DNA of 32,334 nucleotides from Oceanobacillus profundus (GTDB lineage: Bacteria; Bacillota; Bacilli; Bacillales; Amphibacillaceae), in contig NZ_QWEH01000025.1 of assembly GCF_003515705.1 (NCBI RefSeq), positions 1-32,334 on the forward strand, in the 5' to 3' direction. Each line of letters opens with the position of its first letter. The first letter of the stretch is position 1. The notes under the pieces were generated by a model. It had not been told where the DNA came from and ran no database searches. It saw only the letters and a list, made by a program, of their open reading frames with translations. This document shows, in pieces, positions 23,861-32,334 of the stretch. A program made the translations under genes and the position numbers.

Positions 23861-23885
23861 GTTTATAAAAAAGAAAAGAGGGTAT
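23861..23885 (+). promoter_or_regulatory. Sigma-B-type promoter of the osmoprotectant transporter
   Basis: GTTTAT (23861-23866) and GGGTAT (23880-23885) with a 13-base spacer closely match the sigma-B consensus GTTTAA-N12-15-GGGTAT. The start codon is 39 bases downstream. Confidence 0.65.
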
Positions 23886-23924
23886 TACCCTAAAAGTAGA
23901 CTTTGAATAACGAGGAGCAAAGCC

Positions 23925-24995
23925 ATGATCGAATTTAAAAATGTACATAAAGTATATCCAGATGGAACGGAAGCAATTAAAGATTTTTCGCTAGAAATTA
24001 AAGAGGGGGAACTGCTGACATTAATTGGACCCAGCGGATGTGGAAAGACAACAACGATGAAAATGATTAATCGATTAATTGATCCCACATCAGGATCAAT
24101 ATACATAAATGGTAAAGCTATTACAGATTATAACATACACGAATTAAGATGGAATATTGGTTATGTTCTTCAGCAAATTGCATTATTCCCCCATATGTCA
24201 ATTGCTGAAAATATTGCAGTAGTTCCTGAAATGAAAAAATGGAAAAAGCAAGAAATTGTAAGTCGAAGCCATGATCTTCTTGATATGGTTGGTTTAGATC
24301 CATCGACATTCGGGAATCGTATGCCGGGAGAACTTTCTGGAGGACAGCAGCAACGGATTGGTGTCATTCGTGCACTCGCTGCTGATCCAGATATTATATT
24401 AATGGACGAACCATTTAGTGCTCTGGATCCGATCAGTAGAGAACAACTACAAAACGATATTCAGAAATTACAGAAGGAAATTAAGAAGACAATTGTATTT
24501 GTAACCCATGACATGGATGAAGCATTGAAGTTAGGTGATCGTATTTGTTTAATGAAGGACGGTAAAATGGTTCAGGTAGACAAAGCGGAACAATTAGTTT
24601 TAAACCCAGCTAATAATTTTGTTAAAGATTTTCTCGGAAATAAAAAATCCCCATGGCAAACAGAAGTTGGGGGGATTGCAGATCAACAGATGGATGCAAT
24701 TATAACGAAATCCATTTACGAGTCACAGACTTTTCCACGTCAGGGAACCTATATCGTAATCGATGAAAATAGTCATTATGTAGATATGGTTAGAAATGGC
24801 AGTGTGTTTCATGGAAAGACGATTCAACACGATATGCCATTGTATCAAGCTGTTGAGTTACTTCAGGAAAGTGATCAGACACTGTTCCCTGTTTTGAATA
24901 GACAACAAGTTGTTGGCATTTTAACTTATCCACAAATTGTTTCATTCCTAAAAAGTAAAACAGATACAGAAAATGGGGTGACACATATTGGATAA
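23925..24995 (+). CDS. Osmoprotectant ABC transporter, ATP-binding subunit (OpuCA/BilEA type)
   Basis: 356 residues from ATG 23925 after CGAGGAGC. The ABC domain covers about 1-240: Walker A GPSGCGKTT (35-43), Q-loop LQQ (82-84), signature LSGGQQQR (137-144), Walker B IILMDEP (157-163), switch histidine in VTHDMDEA. The C-terminal ~100 residues form a CBS pair (VVGILTYPQIVSFLKS), the feature of betaine/carnitine/choline importers that gate on ionic strength. It overlaps the permease gene by 8 bases, so the two form one operon. Substrate could be glycine betaine, choline, carnitine or related solutes. The whole transporter is inserted between plsY and yneT relative to B. subtilis. Confidence 0.93.
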   Translation: MIEFKNVHKVYPDGTEAIKDFSLEIKEGELLTLIGPSGCGKTTTMKMINRLIDPTSGSIYINGKAITDYNIHELRWNIGYVLQQIALFPHMSIAENIAVVPEMKKWKKQEIVSRSHDLLDMVGLDPSTFGNRMPGELSGGQQQRIGVIRALAADPDIILMDEPFSALDPISREQLQNDIQKLQKEIKKTIVFVTHDMDEALKLGDRICLMKDGKMVQVDKAEQLVLNPANNFVKDFLGNKKSPWQTEVGGIADQQMDAIITKSIYESQTFPRQGTYIVIDENSHYVDMVRNGSVFHGKTIQHDMPLYQAVELLQESDQTLFPVLNRQQVVGILTYPQIVSFLKSKTDTENGVTHIG

Positions 24996-26514
24996 TTTTA
25001 TTGCTGTTTTCAAGCAACGACAAGATATGCTTTGGCAAACGACTATGGAACATCTGCAGATCTCCTTGGTCTCATTAATTATTGCAATTGTTATTGCAGT
25101 TCCACTAGGATTGCTTTTGACTAGGTATCCTAAAGCAGCAGAGCCCGTAATTGGCATTTCAGCTGTTTTGCAGACAATACCGAGTCTTGCTGTACTGGCA
25201 TTTCTTATTCCGTTCTTTGGGATAGGTACTACACCTGCAATTATTGCATTAATTCTTTATGCTTTATTACCAATTCTAAGAAATACATATACCGGTATTA
25301 AAGAAGTAAATCCTGCGCTAAAAGAAGCTGCTACTGGAATGGGAATGAATTCCTTCCGACGTTTAACTAAAATTGAATTACCAATTGCCATGCCAGTAAT
25401 TATGGCTGGGATCCGAACGTCTATGGTCTTAATCGTGGGTACAACAACAATTGCTGCTTTAATTGGTGCTGGAGGATTAGGTGAAATTATTTTACTAGGA
25501 TTAGATCGTGGTGCAGATATTCATCTAATATTACTTGGAGCGATACCTGCAGCATTGCTTGCAATTATATTGGATATGATATTGCGTATTTTTGAACGTT
25601 TTTCAAAAAAAGCAGGTTTAAAATCTTTTATAGCTATGCTTGTACTTGTAGTTCTAATCGTCGTCACGCCACTTATTTTTAATGGAACTAAACAGGATGA
25701 TCTTGTTATTGGTGGAAAATTGGGATCTGAACCGGCTATACTTATGAATATGTACAAATTGCTAATTGAAGAAGACACAGACCTTGAAGTTGGATTGGAG
25801 CCAAATCTCGGGAAAACTGCCTTTGTTTTTAGTGCACTGCAAGAGGGGAGTATTGATATTTTCCCAGAATTTACTGGAACTGCTATCGTAACACACTTAG
25901 AAGACCAAGCAGCAAGCAATGATGCTATGGAAGTTTATGAACAGGCAAAACAAGGGTTGAAAGAGGAATTTGGCATGGAATTGCTTATGCCAATGGAATA
26001 TAATAATACGTACACCGTAGCAACGACAAAAGAATTGGCGGAAAGATACGATCTTGAAGAAATTGGTGATTTAAAACAAATTGAGAATGAGATTACTGCT
26101 GGGTTTACATTAGAATTTAACGATCGTTATGATGGATACGTGGGAATGCAAGACTTATATAATCTTCAAATCGCAGACGTAAAAACAATGGAACCAGGAA
26201 TAAGAGAATCTGCGCTATCAAACGGTGAGGTTGACATCATTGATGCTTATGCCACGGATAGTTATATGGTAGAATTGGATTTAGTAACATTATCCGATCC
26301 AGAGAATCTATTTCCACCATATCAAGGTGCTCCTCTATTGCGTGAGGATACATTAGAGGAATACCCGGAACTACGAGATATTTTAAATCAGCTCGCTGGA
26401 AAAATAACGGATGATGAAATGCGTGAAATGAATTATCAAGTGGATTATGAAGATGAATCGCCAGAAGAAGTTGCAAGGGAATACTTAATACGAGAAGGTT
26501 TGATAACAAATTAA
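24988..26514 (+). CDS. Fused permease and substrate-binding protein of the osmoprotectant ABC transporter
   Basis: 508 residues from TTG 24988, behind GGGGTGA and overlapping the ATPase gene. Residues about 1-205 are a MetI-type permease with the EAA-loop-like segment LKEAATGMGMNSFRR and several membrane helices. A further helix (about 213-230, IAMLVLVVLIVVTPLIF) links to an extracytoplasmic OpuAC-type binding domain (about 235-508: VIGGKLGSEPAILMNMYKLL, GSIDIFPEFTGTA, VDIIDAYATDSYM). This permease-receptor fusion occurs in BilEB/OpuB-like and some ProWX-like systems. The receptor is thus tethered instead of being a lipoprotein. Together with the ATPase it makes a complete importer. Confidence 0.93.
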   Translation: MDNFIAVFKQRQDMLWQTTMEHLQISLVSLIIAIVIAVPLGLLLTRYPKAAEPVIGISAVLQTIPSLAVLAFLIPFFGIGTTPAIIALILYALLPILRNTYTGIKEVNPALKEAATGMGMNSFRRLTKIELPIAMPVIMAGIRTSMVLIVGTTTIAALIGAGGLGEIILLGLDRGADIHLILLGAIPAALLAIILDMILRIFERFSKKAGLKSFIAMLVLVVLIVVTPLIFNGTKQDDLVIGGKLGSEPAILMNMYKLLIEEDTDLEVGLEPNLGKTAFVFSALQEGSIDIFPEFTGTAIVTHLEDQAASNDAMEVYEQAKQGLKEEFGMELLMPMEYNNTYTVATTKELAERYDLEEIGDLKQIENEITAGFTLEFNDRYDGYVGMQDLYNLQIADVKTMEPGIRESALSNGEVDIIDAYATDSYMVELDLVTLSDPENLFPPYQGAPLLREDTLEEYPELRDILNQLAGKITDDEMREMNYQVDYEDESPEEVAREYLIREGLITN

Positions 26515-26527
26515 GGAGGGTGTTCAG

Positions 26528-26947
26528 GTGGCTTGGGAAAATCCAGCAAATGATGAATTAAAAGAAATATTAGAATCAGCAAAAACGATTGCAGTAGTAG
26601 GACTATCTAATAATCAAGATAAAACAGCCTATCAAATTGCAAAAATTATGCAGGAGGTCGGATATCGAATTATTCCTGTTAATCCGACAGTGGAAGAGGT
26701 GCTTGGTGAGAAGGCATATTCTTCGCTAACGGCTATTCCAGACAAGATTGATATTATAAACATTTTTAGAAGACCAGAGTATTTACCAGAAATTGCGAAA
26801 GAAGCAGCAGAGTCTGATTGTCGTATTTTTTGGGCCCAGCAAGGAATTGTCAATGAAGAAGCCTATCATTACCTAAAAGAAAGAGATTTTACCGTAATTA
26901 TGGATCTTTGCATTAAAGTGGTGCATGCTGTGCTTGTTAAAAAATAA
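26528..26947 (+). CDS. yneT: YneT, CoA-binding domain protein
   Basis: 139 residues from GTG 26528, about 8 bases after AAGGAGGG. The single Rossmann-like CoA-binding domain is seen in TIAVVGLSNNQDKTAYQIAK (about 19-38) and VGYRIIPVNPTVEEVLG, and the family ending VIMDLCIKVVH. It resembles the CoA-binding part of succinyl-CoA synthetase alpha, without the catalytic histidine domain. Function is unknown. It follows the transporter by 13 bases and may be read through from it; in B. subtilis it stands just before parE. Confidence 0.94.
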   Translation: MAWENPANDELKEILESAKTIAVVGLSNNQDKTAYQIAKIMQEVGYRIIPVNPTVEEVLGEKAYSSLTAIPDKIDIINIFRRPEYLPEIAKEAAESDCRIFWAQQGIVNEEAYHYLKERDFTVIMDLCIKVVHAVLVKK

Positions 26948-26972
26948 TGGTCAACAATTTAAAAAATGCTTG

Positions 26973-27003
26973 AAAAGGATGACGAACTTATGTCATCCTT
27001 TTT
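26973..27003 (+). terminator. Terminator after yneT
   Basis: A perfect 11-bp stem (26973-26983 with 26992-27002) joined to a T run. Confidence 0.9.
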
Positions 27004-27278
27004 ATTGGCAATTAAGCAAATAAACATTCGTCCACAGGGTTTCAAATGCGATTATAACTAAGAAAAAAACAATGCAAGTACGGGGGATATATTTACTTTT
27101 TCTTCCAAATTTAGTATGTTTACAATTTCACACGATTTAAAATTACGTAGGGAATATATAGCACGTATATAATGTTTTTTAGCTGTTTTATGCATTAAAA
27201 TGGCAATTGTAGTATACTTATTAGCATATTCTGCGATATGATGATTGAATAGAAGGTGTCTTATAAAAAAATGATTAA
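27004..27278. other. AT-rich intergenic region upstream of parE
   Basis: No gene seen. TTTTTTATT-rich DNA with TAGTATACTT near 27210 that could be a second -10. The supported promoter is at 27279-27307. Confidence 0.5.
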
Positions 27279-27307
27279 TTTACAATTACGAACAATTGTT
27301 CTATTAT
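27279..27307 (+). promoter_or_regulatory. parE-parC promoter
   Basis: TTTACA (27279-27284) and TATTAT (27302-27307) are exactly 17 bases apart; the LexA box occupies almost all of the spacer. Confidence 0.8.
27289..27302. promoter_or_regulatory. LexA box in the parE promoter
   Basis: CGAACAATTGTTCT matches the SOS box CGAACnnnnGTTCG except at the last base. It lies between -35 and -10, where bound LexA would block RNA polymerase. parE-parC are in the B. subtilis LexA regulon. Confidence 0.88.
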
Positions 27308-27352
27308 AAAGAAAGTGGATTGTTTTTGTTTTTGAAAGGAGTAGTGGATTGA

Positions 27353-29308
27353 TTGAATAATGAATTCCAATATTCGGATGATTCCATCCAAGTTCTAGAG
27401 GGTCTTGACGCTGTTAGAAAAAGACCAGGAATGTATATAGGAAGTACAGACAGCCGTGGGCTGCACCACCTTGTTTTTGAAATTGTGGATAATGCTGTTG
27501 ATGAAGCTTTAGCAGGCTATGGAAATGAAATTAAAGTAACGATACATAAAGATAATAGTATTTCTGTTCAGGACAGTGGACGCGGTATACCCACCGGAAT
27601 GCATAGCACTGGCAAACCGACAACCGAGGTTATTTTTACGGTTCTCCATGCAGGTGGAAAGTTTGGACAAGGTGGATATAAAACAAGTGGTGGATTACAT
27701 GGTGTAGGATCATCCGTAGTAAACGCATTATCCGAATGGTTGGACGTAACAATACATCGGGACGGGTTTATATATTATCAGCGTTTTGAGGCTGGTGGAA
27801 AACCAGTTAGCTCGCTTGAAAAAAGAGGTCCAACAAGGAAGAAAGGAACTACTATTCATTTTAAGCCAGACCCGACGATTTTTAGTACAACAGATTATGA
27901 TTTTGAGACCATTTCGGAACGTTTGCGTGAGTCTGCATTTTTATTAAAAGGTTTAAAAATAGAACTTATTGATGAGCGAAATAATGAAAAGGAATTATAT
28001 GAGTTTCCAGATGGCCTCGTTTCCTTTGTCGACTATGTAAATGAAGAGAAGGATACATTACATCCAGTTGTATCTTTTGAAGGGGAACAGCATGGGTTAG
28101 AGGTCGAGTTTGCGTTTCAATTTAATGATGGTTATGCAGAGAGCATGCTTTCTTTCGTTAACCATGTTCGTACAAGAGATGGTGGAACACACGAATCTGG
28201 TGCGCGAAGTGCCATTACGAGAACATTCAATGAATATGCTAGAAGAATAGGTACATTAAAAGAGAAGGATAAAAATCTAGAAGGTACAGATATACGAGAA
28301 GGACTTACTGCAATTATTTCTGTTCGAGTGCCTGAGGATAAGCTTCAATTTGAAGGGCAAACGAAAGGCAAATTAGGCACTATTGAAGCTCGATCTGTTG
28401 TTGATGCAGTCGTATCTGAAAATCTAAATTATTTTCTAGAAGAAAACCCAGATGTATCTGGCATGCTCGTTAAGAAAGCAATAAAGGCGAAAGAAGCCCG
28501 CGAAGCAGCTCGTAAAGCACGTGAGGATGCAAGGTCAGGTAAAAAACGTAAAAGAAAAGATACGATTCTTAGTGGAAAGCTCACACCGGCACAATCGAAA
28601 AATCCACAAAGAAATGAACTCTACCTTGTTGAGGGTGATTCAGCAGGGGGTTCTGCTAAACAGGGGAGAGATAGAAAATTCCAGGCTGTTTTACCTTTGC
28701 GCGGAAAAGTAATTAATACAGAAAAAGCTAAGCTGCAAGACGTGTTTAAGAATGAAGAGATTTCAACTATTATCCATACAATTGGAGCTGGAGTTGGCGG
28801 GGACTTTGACTTGGATGATGTGCAATACGATAAAATTATTATTATGACGGATGCGGATACAGATGGTGCTCATATTCAAGTACTTTTATTAACGTTCTTT
28901 TATCGTTATATGCGTTCCCTTGTAGAAGCAGGAAAAGTATTTATCGCACTGCCGCCTCTATTTAAAATCTCTAAGGGTAAAGGAAAAAGTGAAAAAATTG
29001 TCTATGCTTGGGATGAGGCTGAAATGAAAGAAGCTCTTAAAGTGTTTAAAAATGGATACACGATTCAGCGTTATAAAGGTCTTGGTGAAATGAACGCTGA
29101 CCAACTTTGGGAAACGACAATGAATCCAGAAACAAGAACATTAATCCGGGTAACCATTGAAGATATTGCAAGAGCAGAGCGTCGTGTAACAACATTAATG
29201 GGGGATAAAGTAGAGCCAAGAAGGAAATGGATAGAGGGACATGTTAAATTTGGTTTGGAAGAGGATACTAACATTTTAGAAAATGAAAGGATACATTCCG
29301 AACATTAA
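27353..29308 (+). CDS. parE: DNA topoisomerase IV subunit B (ParE)
   Basis: 651 residues starting at TTG 27353; AAAGGAG lies about 12 bases upstream and a stop codon in frame just before excludes longer starts. ParE is the ATPase subunit that, with ParC, decatenates daughter chromosomes. The GHKL ATPase domain has EIVDNAVDEALAGYG, DSGRGIPTGMH and GGLHGVGSSVVNALS. The TOPRIM domain has LVEGDSAGGSAKQGRDRKFQ and the metal-binding DADTDGAHI. The C-terminal MNPETRTLIRV is shared with GyrB, but length and pairing with parC identify ParE. Expression should respond to DNA damage through the LexA box in its promoter. Confidence 0.98.
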   Translation: MNNEFQYSDDSIQVLEGLDAVRKRPGMYIGSTDSRGLHHLVFEIVDNAVDEALAGYGNEIKVTIHKDNSISVQDSGRGIPTGMHSTGKPTTEVIFTVLHAGGKFGQGGYKTSGGLHGVGSSVVNALSEWLDVTIHRDGFIYYQRFEAGGKPVSSLEKRGPTRKKGTTIHFKPDPTIFSTTDYDFETISERLRESAFLLKGLKIELIDERNNEKELYEFPDGLVSFVDYVNEEKDTLHPVVSFEGEQHGLEVEFAFQFNDGYAESMLSFVNHVRTRDGGTHESGARSAITRTFNEYARRIGTLKEKDKNLEGTDIREGLTAIISVRVPEDKLQFEGQTKGKLGTIEARSVVDAVVSENLNYFLEENPDVSGMLVKKAIKAKEAREAARKAREDARSGKKRKRKDTILSGKLTPAQSKNPQRNELYLVEGDSAGGSAKQGRDRKFQAVLPLRGKVINTEKAKLQDVFKNEEISTIIHTIGAGVGGDFDLDDVQYDKIIIMTDADTDGAHIQVLLLTFFYRYMRSLVEAGKVFIALPPLFKISKGKGKSEKIVYAWDEAEMKEALKVFKNGYTIQRYKGLGEMNADQLWETTMNPETRTLIRVTIEDIARAERRVTTLMGDKVEPRRKWIEGHVKFGLEEDTNILENERIHSEH

Positions 29309-29430
29309 GTATATCGAATTTATTACGTATTAATGGGTTGTAATACCCCACGCTAAAATGGAGAGAAGTAAAAATGTGATGATGGGGTAAACATTCCGTA
29401 AGTTCCTGATTCTTTTCAAGGGCCTGCGGT

Positions 29431-29497
29431 TCTCCCTAGTGGTGCTGACATTAGTGGGAGAGAAAGTGAAACTCCCACTGAATTAAAGTTTCACTTT
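29431..29497 (+). other. Overlapping alternative hairpins between parE and parC
   Basis: Three mutually exclusive stems can form: TCTCCC/GGGAGA (29431-29436 with 29456-29461), AGTGGGAG/CTCCCACT (29453-29460 with 29472-29479) and AAAGTGAAAC/GTTTCACTTT (29463-29472 with 29488-29497), all exact. The wider spacer 29309-29551 has no gene, while parE and parC are normally almost contiguous. Confidence 0.65.
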
Positions 29498-29551
29498 ATA
29501 AAGCGATCCCAAAACAAGAATATAGATGGAAACAAGTAAGGGGGGATTGAT

Positions 29552-32002
29552 TTGTCACAAACAGAAAAGTTTTTAGATCTTCCATTAGAAGAAGTAATTG
29601 GTGACAGATTTGGACGATACAGTAAATATATTATTCAAGACAGGGCTTTGCCAGATGCAAGGGATGGGCTAAAGCCAGTACAGCGAAGAATACTTTATGC
29701 GATGCATGAAGAGAAGAATACACATGATAAGCATTTCCGGAAATCAGCTAAAACGGTGGGTGTCGTTATTGGTAACTATCATCCACATGGTGATTCTTCA
29801 GTCTACGAGGCAATGGTTCGTTTAAGTCAAGATTGGAAAGTAAGAAATGTTTTGATTGAAATGCATGGGAATAACGGAAGTATTGATGGAGATCCACCGG
29901 CAGCTATGCGTTATACAGAAGCTAGGTTATCCAGTATCTCTTCAGAGCTTTTACGTGATATTGACAAGGAAACTGTTGAATTTATCCCAAACTTTGATGA
30001 AACGAGTTCTGAACCAGTTGTTCTACCAGCGAAATTTCCTAACCTGCTTGTGAATGGCTCGACAGGTATCTCTGCAGGTTATGCAACGGATATTCCCCCG
30101 CATAATTTAGCAGAGGTAATTGATGCTGTTATTATGCGTATGGATAATCCAGAAGTTACTGTTCAGGAATTGATGCAAGTAATGAAAGGTCCTGATTTTC
30201 CAACCGGAGGAATTATTCAAGGTATTGATGGTATCCGAAAGGCATATGAAACAGGTCGCGGTAAAATTATTATTCGTGGAAGGGCAGAGATTGAAGCTGT
30301 TCGAGGTAATCGAGAACAAATAGTCATTACGGACATACCGTATGAGGTCAATAAGGCCAATATGGTTAAGAAGATGGACGAGCTGCGAATCGATCGTAAA
30401 GTAGAAGGTATTGCAGAAGTACGAGATGAGACAGATCGTACTGGTTTACGTGTTGTTATTGAATTGAAACGAGATGCAGATAGTGAAGGCATTTTGAATT
30501 ATTTTTATAAAAATACGGATTTGCAAGTGACCTATCATTTTAATATGGTTGCCATTCAGGACAAAACTCCGAAACTATTGTCATTACCTCAAATGCTAGA
30601 TGCGTATATTGGGCATCAGAAAGATGTAGTTACAAGACAAACCAAATTTGATTTAAAAAAAGCCAGAGATCGTGCCCATATCGTAGAAGGCCTGATAAAG
30701 GCAATCTCTATTCTAGATGAATTAATTGCGACAATCCGTGCTTCAAAAGATAAATCTGATGCGAAGAAACAAATTATGGAAGCATACGGTTTTACAGAAG
30801 CGCAAGCAGAGGCAATTGTTACACTACAATTATACAGGCTGACAAATACGGATATTACACAACTACAAAGTGAAGCTGCCGAATTACTAAAAAGAATTGA
30901 ACAATTAGAGGGTATTCTTAATAGTGAAAAGAAGCTACTTCAAACAATCAAAAAAGATTTGAAACAAATCAAAAAGACATTTGCTGAAGGTCGACGTACG
31001 ATGATTGAAGCAGAAATTGAAGAGCTGAAAATCAATATTGAAGTAACTGTTGCAAGTGAGGATGTACTTGTTTCAGTAACGAAAGACGGATATATTAAAC
31101 GCACAAGTTTGCGATCGTATAGTGCTTCAAATGGCGAAGATTTGGCCTTGAAGGAACATGATTATCCGATTAGTTTACTAGAAGTAAATACGACTGACAA
31201 AGTGCTTCTATTTACGAATAAAGGGAAATATTTGATCACTCCAGTTCACGAGCTTCCAGACATTCGTTGGAAAGACACTGGACAGCATGTATCAAATATT
31301 GCCCAGCTTGACAAGGATGAACGACTCATTCAATGTATTCCAGTACGCGATTTTAATGAGTCAATGAATTACCTGCTGTTCTTTACAAAAAACGGTATGG
31401 TAAAACGAAGCGAATTCAGTCTTTATGATGCGCAGCGGAAATCGAAAGCACTTATCGCATTAAATCTGAAAAATGGTGATGAGGTAGTTAATGTTTGTCA
31501 AACAGACGGAAATATGGATGTGTTCCTTGTTTCGAATAAAGGGTATGGATTATGGTACCATGAATCGGAAATCTCAGTAGTTGGACAGAGAGCTGCTGGC
31601 GTAAAAGCAATGATGCTTAAAGATGAGGAATTCATTGTTAATGGACAGGTATTTAATGAACTAACTAACCCTTCAATTGTTATTATTACACAGCGCGGAG
31701 CTTGTAAACGAATGAGAATGAGGGAATTTGAAAAATCAACTCGTGCTAAGCGTGGGTTAACCATGTTAAGAGAATTAAAAAGTAAGCCACATCGAATCAA
31801 AGGGTTTTTCGCAATAAATGAAAATGATACAATATGTTTTGAAACAAGTAATGGCAGTCTGCACAACTTATTCCCGCTTGAGTTATCTGCAAGCGATCGA
31901 TCTAGTAATGGATCCTTTGTTATCGATTCGGATAACGAAGGTGAAGTAACTGAAGTGTGGAAAGAAGCGGTTTATCAAAAACCATTTGATGAAATAGAAT
32001 AA
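29552..32002 (+). CDS. parC: DNA topoisomerase IV subunit A (ParC)
   Basis: 816 residues starting at TTG 29552, 7-8 bases after AAGGGGGG. ParC cuts and rejoins DNA; the active-site tyrosine is Y121 in AAMRYTEARLS. The quinolone-determining region HPHGDSSVYEAMVRL keeps serine (S82) and glutamate (E86), the residues usually changed in resistant strains, so it looks wild type. The C-terminal half has the pinwheel repeats (VSVTKDGYIKRTSL, LLFTNKGKYLI, FFTKNGMVKRSEF, ITQRGACKRMRM). The parE-parC pair is co-oriented, separated by a 243-base structured spacer. Confidence 0.98.
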   Translation: MSQTEKFLDLPLEEVIGDRFGRYSKYIIQDRALPDARDGLKPVQRRILYAMHEEKNTHDKHFRKSAKTVGVVIGNYHPHGDSSVYEAMVRLSQDWKVRNVLIEMHGNNGSIDGDPPAAMRYTEARLSSISSELLRDIDKETVEFIPNFDETSSEPVVLPAKFPNLLVNGSTGISAGYATDIPPHNLAEVIDAVIMRMDNPEVTVQELMQVMKGPDFPTGGIIQGIDGIRKAYETGRGKIIIRGRAEIEAVRGNREQIVITDIPYEVNKANMVKKMDELRIDRKVEGIAEVRDETDRTGLRVVIELKRDADSEGILNYFYKNTDLQVTYHFNMVAIQDKTPKLLSLPQMLDAYIGHQKDVVTRQTKFDLKKARDRAHIVEGLIKAISILDELIATIRASKDKSDAKKQIMEAYGFTEAQAEAIVTLQLYRLTNTDITQLQSEAAELLKRIEQLEGILNSEKKLLQTIKKDLKQIKKTFAEGRRTMIEAEIEELKINIEVTVASEDVLVSVTKDGYIKRTSLRSYSASNGEDLALKEHDYPISLLEVNTTDKVLLFTNKGKYLITPVHELPDIRWKDTGQHVSNIAQLDKDERLIQCIPVRDFNESMNYLLFFTKNGMVKRSEFSLYDAQRKSKALIALNLKNGDEVVNVCQTDGNMDVFLVSNKGYGLWYHESEISVVGQRAAGVKAMMLKDEEFIVNGQVFNELTNPSIVIITQRGACKRMRMREFEKSTRAKRGLTMLRELKSKPHRIKGFFAINENDTICFETSNGSLHNLFPLELSASDRSSNGSFVIDSDNEGEVTEVWKEAVYQKPFDEIE

Positions 32003-32008
32003 AATTTC

Positions 32009-32036
32009 AGGGGTAGCTTTTAAGCTGCCCCTATTT
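32009..32036 (+). terminator. parC terminator
   Basis: AGGGGTAGCTT (32009-32019) pairs with AAGCTGCCCCT (32022-32032) with one G-T pair, then ATTTAA. The T tract is short. Confidence 0.75.
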
Positions 32037-32114
32037 AATGTTGTTTAACATTATTATTTCTAGTACTGAAAATATATAAACTGTGGATTAGTGTATTTAA
32101 ATGGATTGTGCGTC

Positions 32115-32230
32115 TCCCCGCTCCGGAAATATACTTCGCGCATCCAAAGGAGAGCTGGTGAGCCTCCTTGTGCTGTCGCACTGCGTAGTCTCACCGATTG
32201 CTCTTCTTCCCACAGGAGTTATTATGAACG
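32115..32230 (+). repeat. Second copy of the Bacillaceae dispersed palindromic repeat
   Basis: Begins CCCCGCTCCGGAAA like 18704-18812 and is GC-richer than its surroundings. Internal pairs include GGTGAG/CTCACC and GTGC/GCAC. No gene crosses it. Confidence 0.6.
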
Positions 32231-32262
32231 AAACTAGCCCCTACTCGTAAAAACGTAGGTTA

Positions 32263-32311
32263 ATTTGGGTATAGTGTATTAAACAAAGGAAACCCAAATC
32301 AGAGCTATAAT
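32263..32311 (+). promoter_or_regulatory. Inverted repeat and -10 element before the last gene
   Basis: ATTTGGGT (32263-32270) and ACCCAAAT (32292-32299) are exact inverted repeats just before TATAAT (32306-32311). No good -35 is seen; the arms could be an operator. Confidence 0.4.
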
Positions 32312-32329
32312 ACGAGAGGAGCTATTACT

Positions 32330-32334
32330 ATGAA
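32330..32334 (+). CDS. Start of a gene cut by the window edge
   Basis: ATG 32330 lies 7-8 bases after GAGAGGAG, a strong ribosome-binding site. Only the first codon and two bases are present, so the product cannot be named. Confidence 0.5.

Overview
The window looks like a low-GC, spore-forming Bacillaceae chromosome, most like Oceanobacillus/Virgibacillus. This is inferred from gene order and protein similarity recalled from memory; no search was run. From 5 kb rightward the order follows the Bacillus subtilis lexA-to-parC segment almost gene for gene: lexA, (yneA slot), yneB, ynzC, tkt, sirA, yneF, ccdA, ccdC, yneK, citB, yneN, tlp, yneP, yneQ, yneR, plsY, yneT, parE, parC. Three differences from that order stand out: yneI is not seen between ccdA and ccdC, cotM/sspP/sspO are not seen before citB, and an orphan histidine kinase lies between yneK and citB.

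Region 1-5.0 kb is an AT-rich accessory block. It holds the end of a DUF3231 gene, small unknown genes on both strands, a compact two-gene operon (317-aa soluble protein plus 150-aa four-helix membrane protein), a small zinc-finger-like protein and a GNAT acetyltransferase. Region 5.0-7.1 kb is the SOS locus. lexA diverges from an operon that starts with a 31-aa membrane microprotein where B. subtilis has yneA, followed by yneB. LexA boxes lie between the two transcription units, and another sits inside the parE promoter at 27.3 kb.

Region 7.3-13.4 kb carries transketolase, the DnaA inhibitor SirA (with a perfect Spo0A box upstream), YneF and the cytochrome c maturation proteins CcdA and CcdC. 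A 1.4-kb mini-island sits between sirA and yneF. It is bounded by 30-bp direct repeats that duplicate the last codons of sirA, and it contains a fragment related to a gene in the 1-5 kb block. Between ccdC and yneK is a ~400-bp stretch that reads like a structured RNA, possibly the 5' domain of a decayed group II intron.

Region 13.8-21.4 kb holds yneK, a sporulation-type sensor kinase, aconitase, a membrane-anchored thioredoxin, an Fbp-like small protein with an apparent AUU start, the spore protein Tlp, a thioesterase and YneQ. Region 21.5-23.7 kb is a minus-strand run: yneR, yidD, folE2, plsY. An osmoprotectant ABC transporter with a fused permease-binding protein follows, behind a sigma-B-like promoter, then yneT and the topoisomerase IV genes parE and parC. 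Several intergenic gaps contain diverged copies of GC-richer palindromic repeats that I associate with Bacillaceae genomes.
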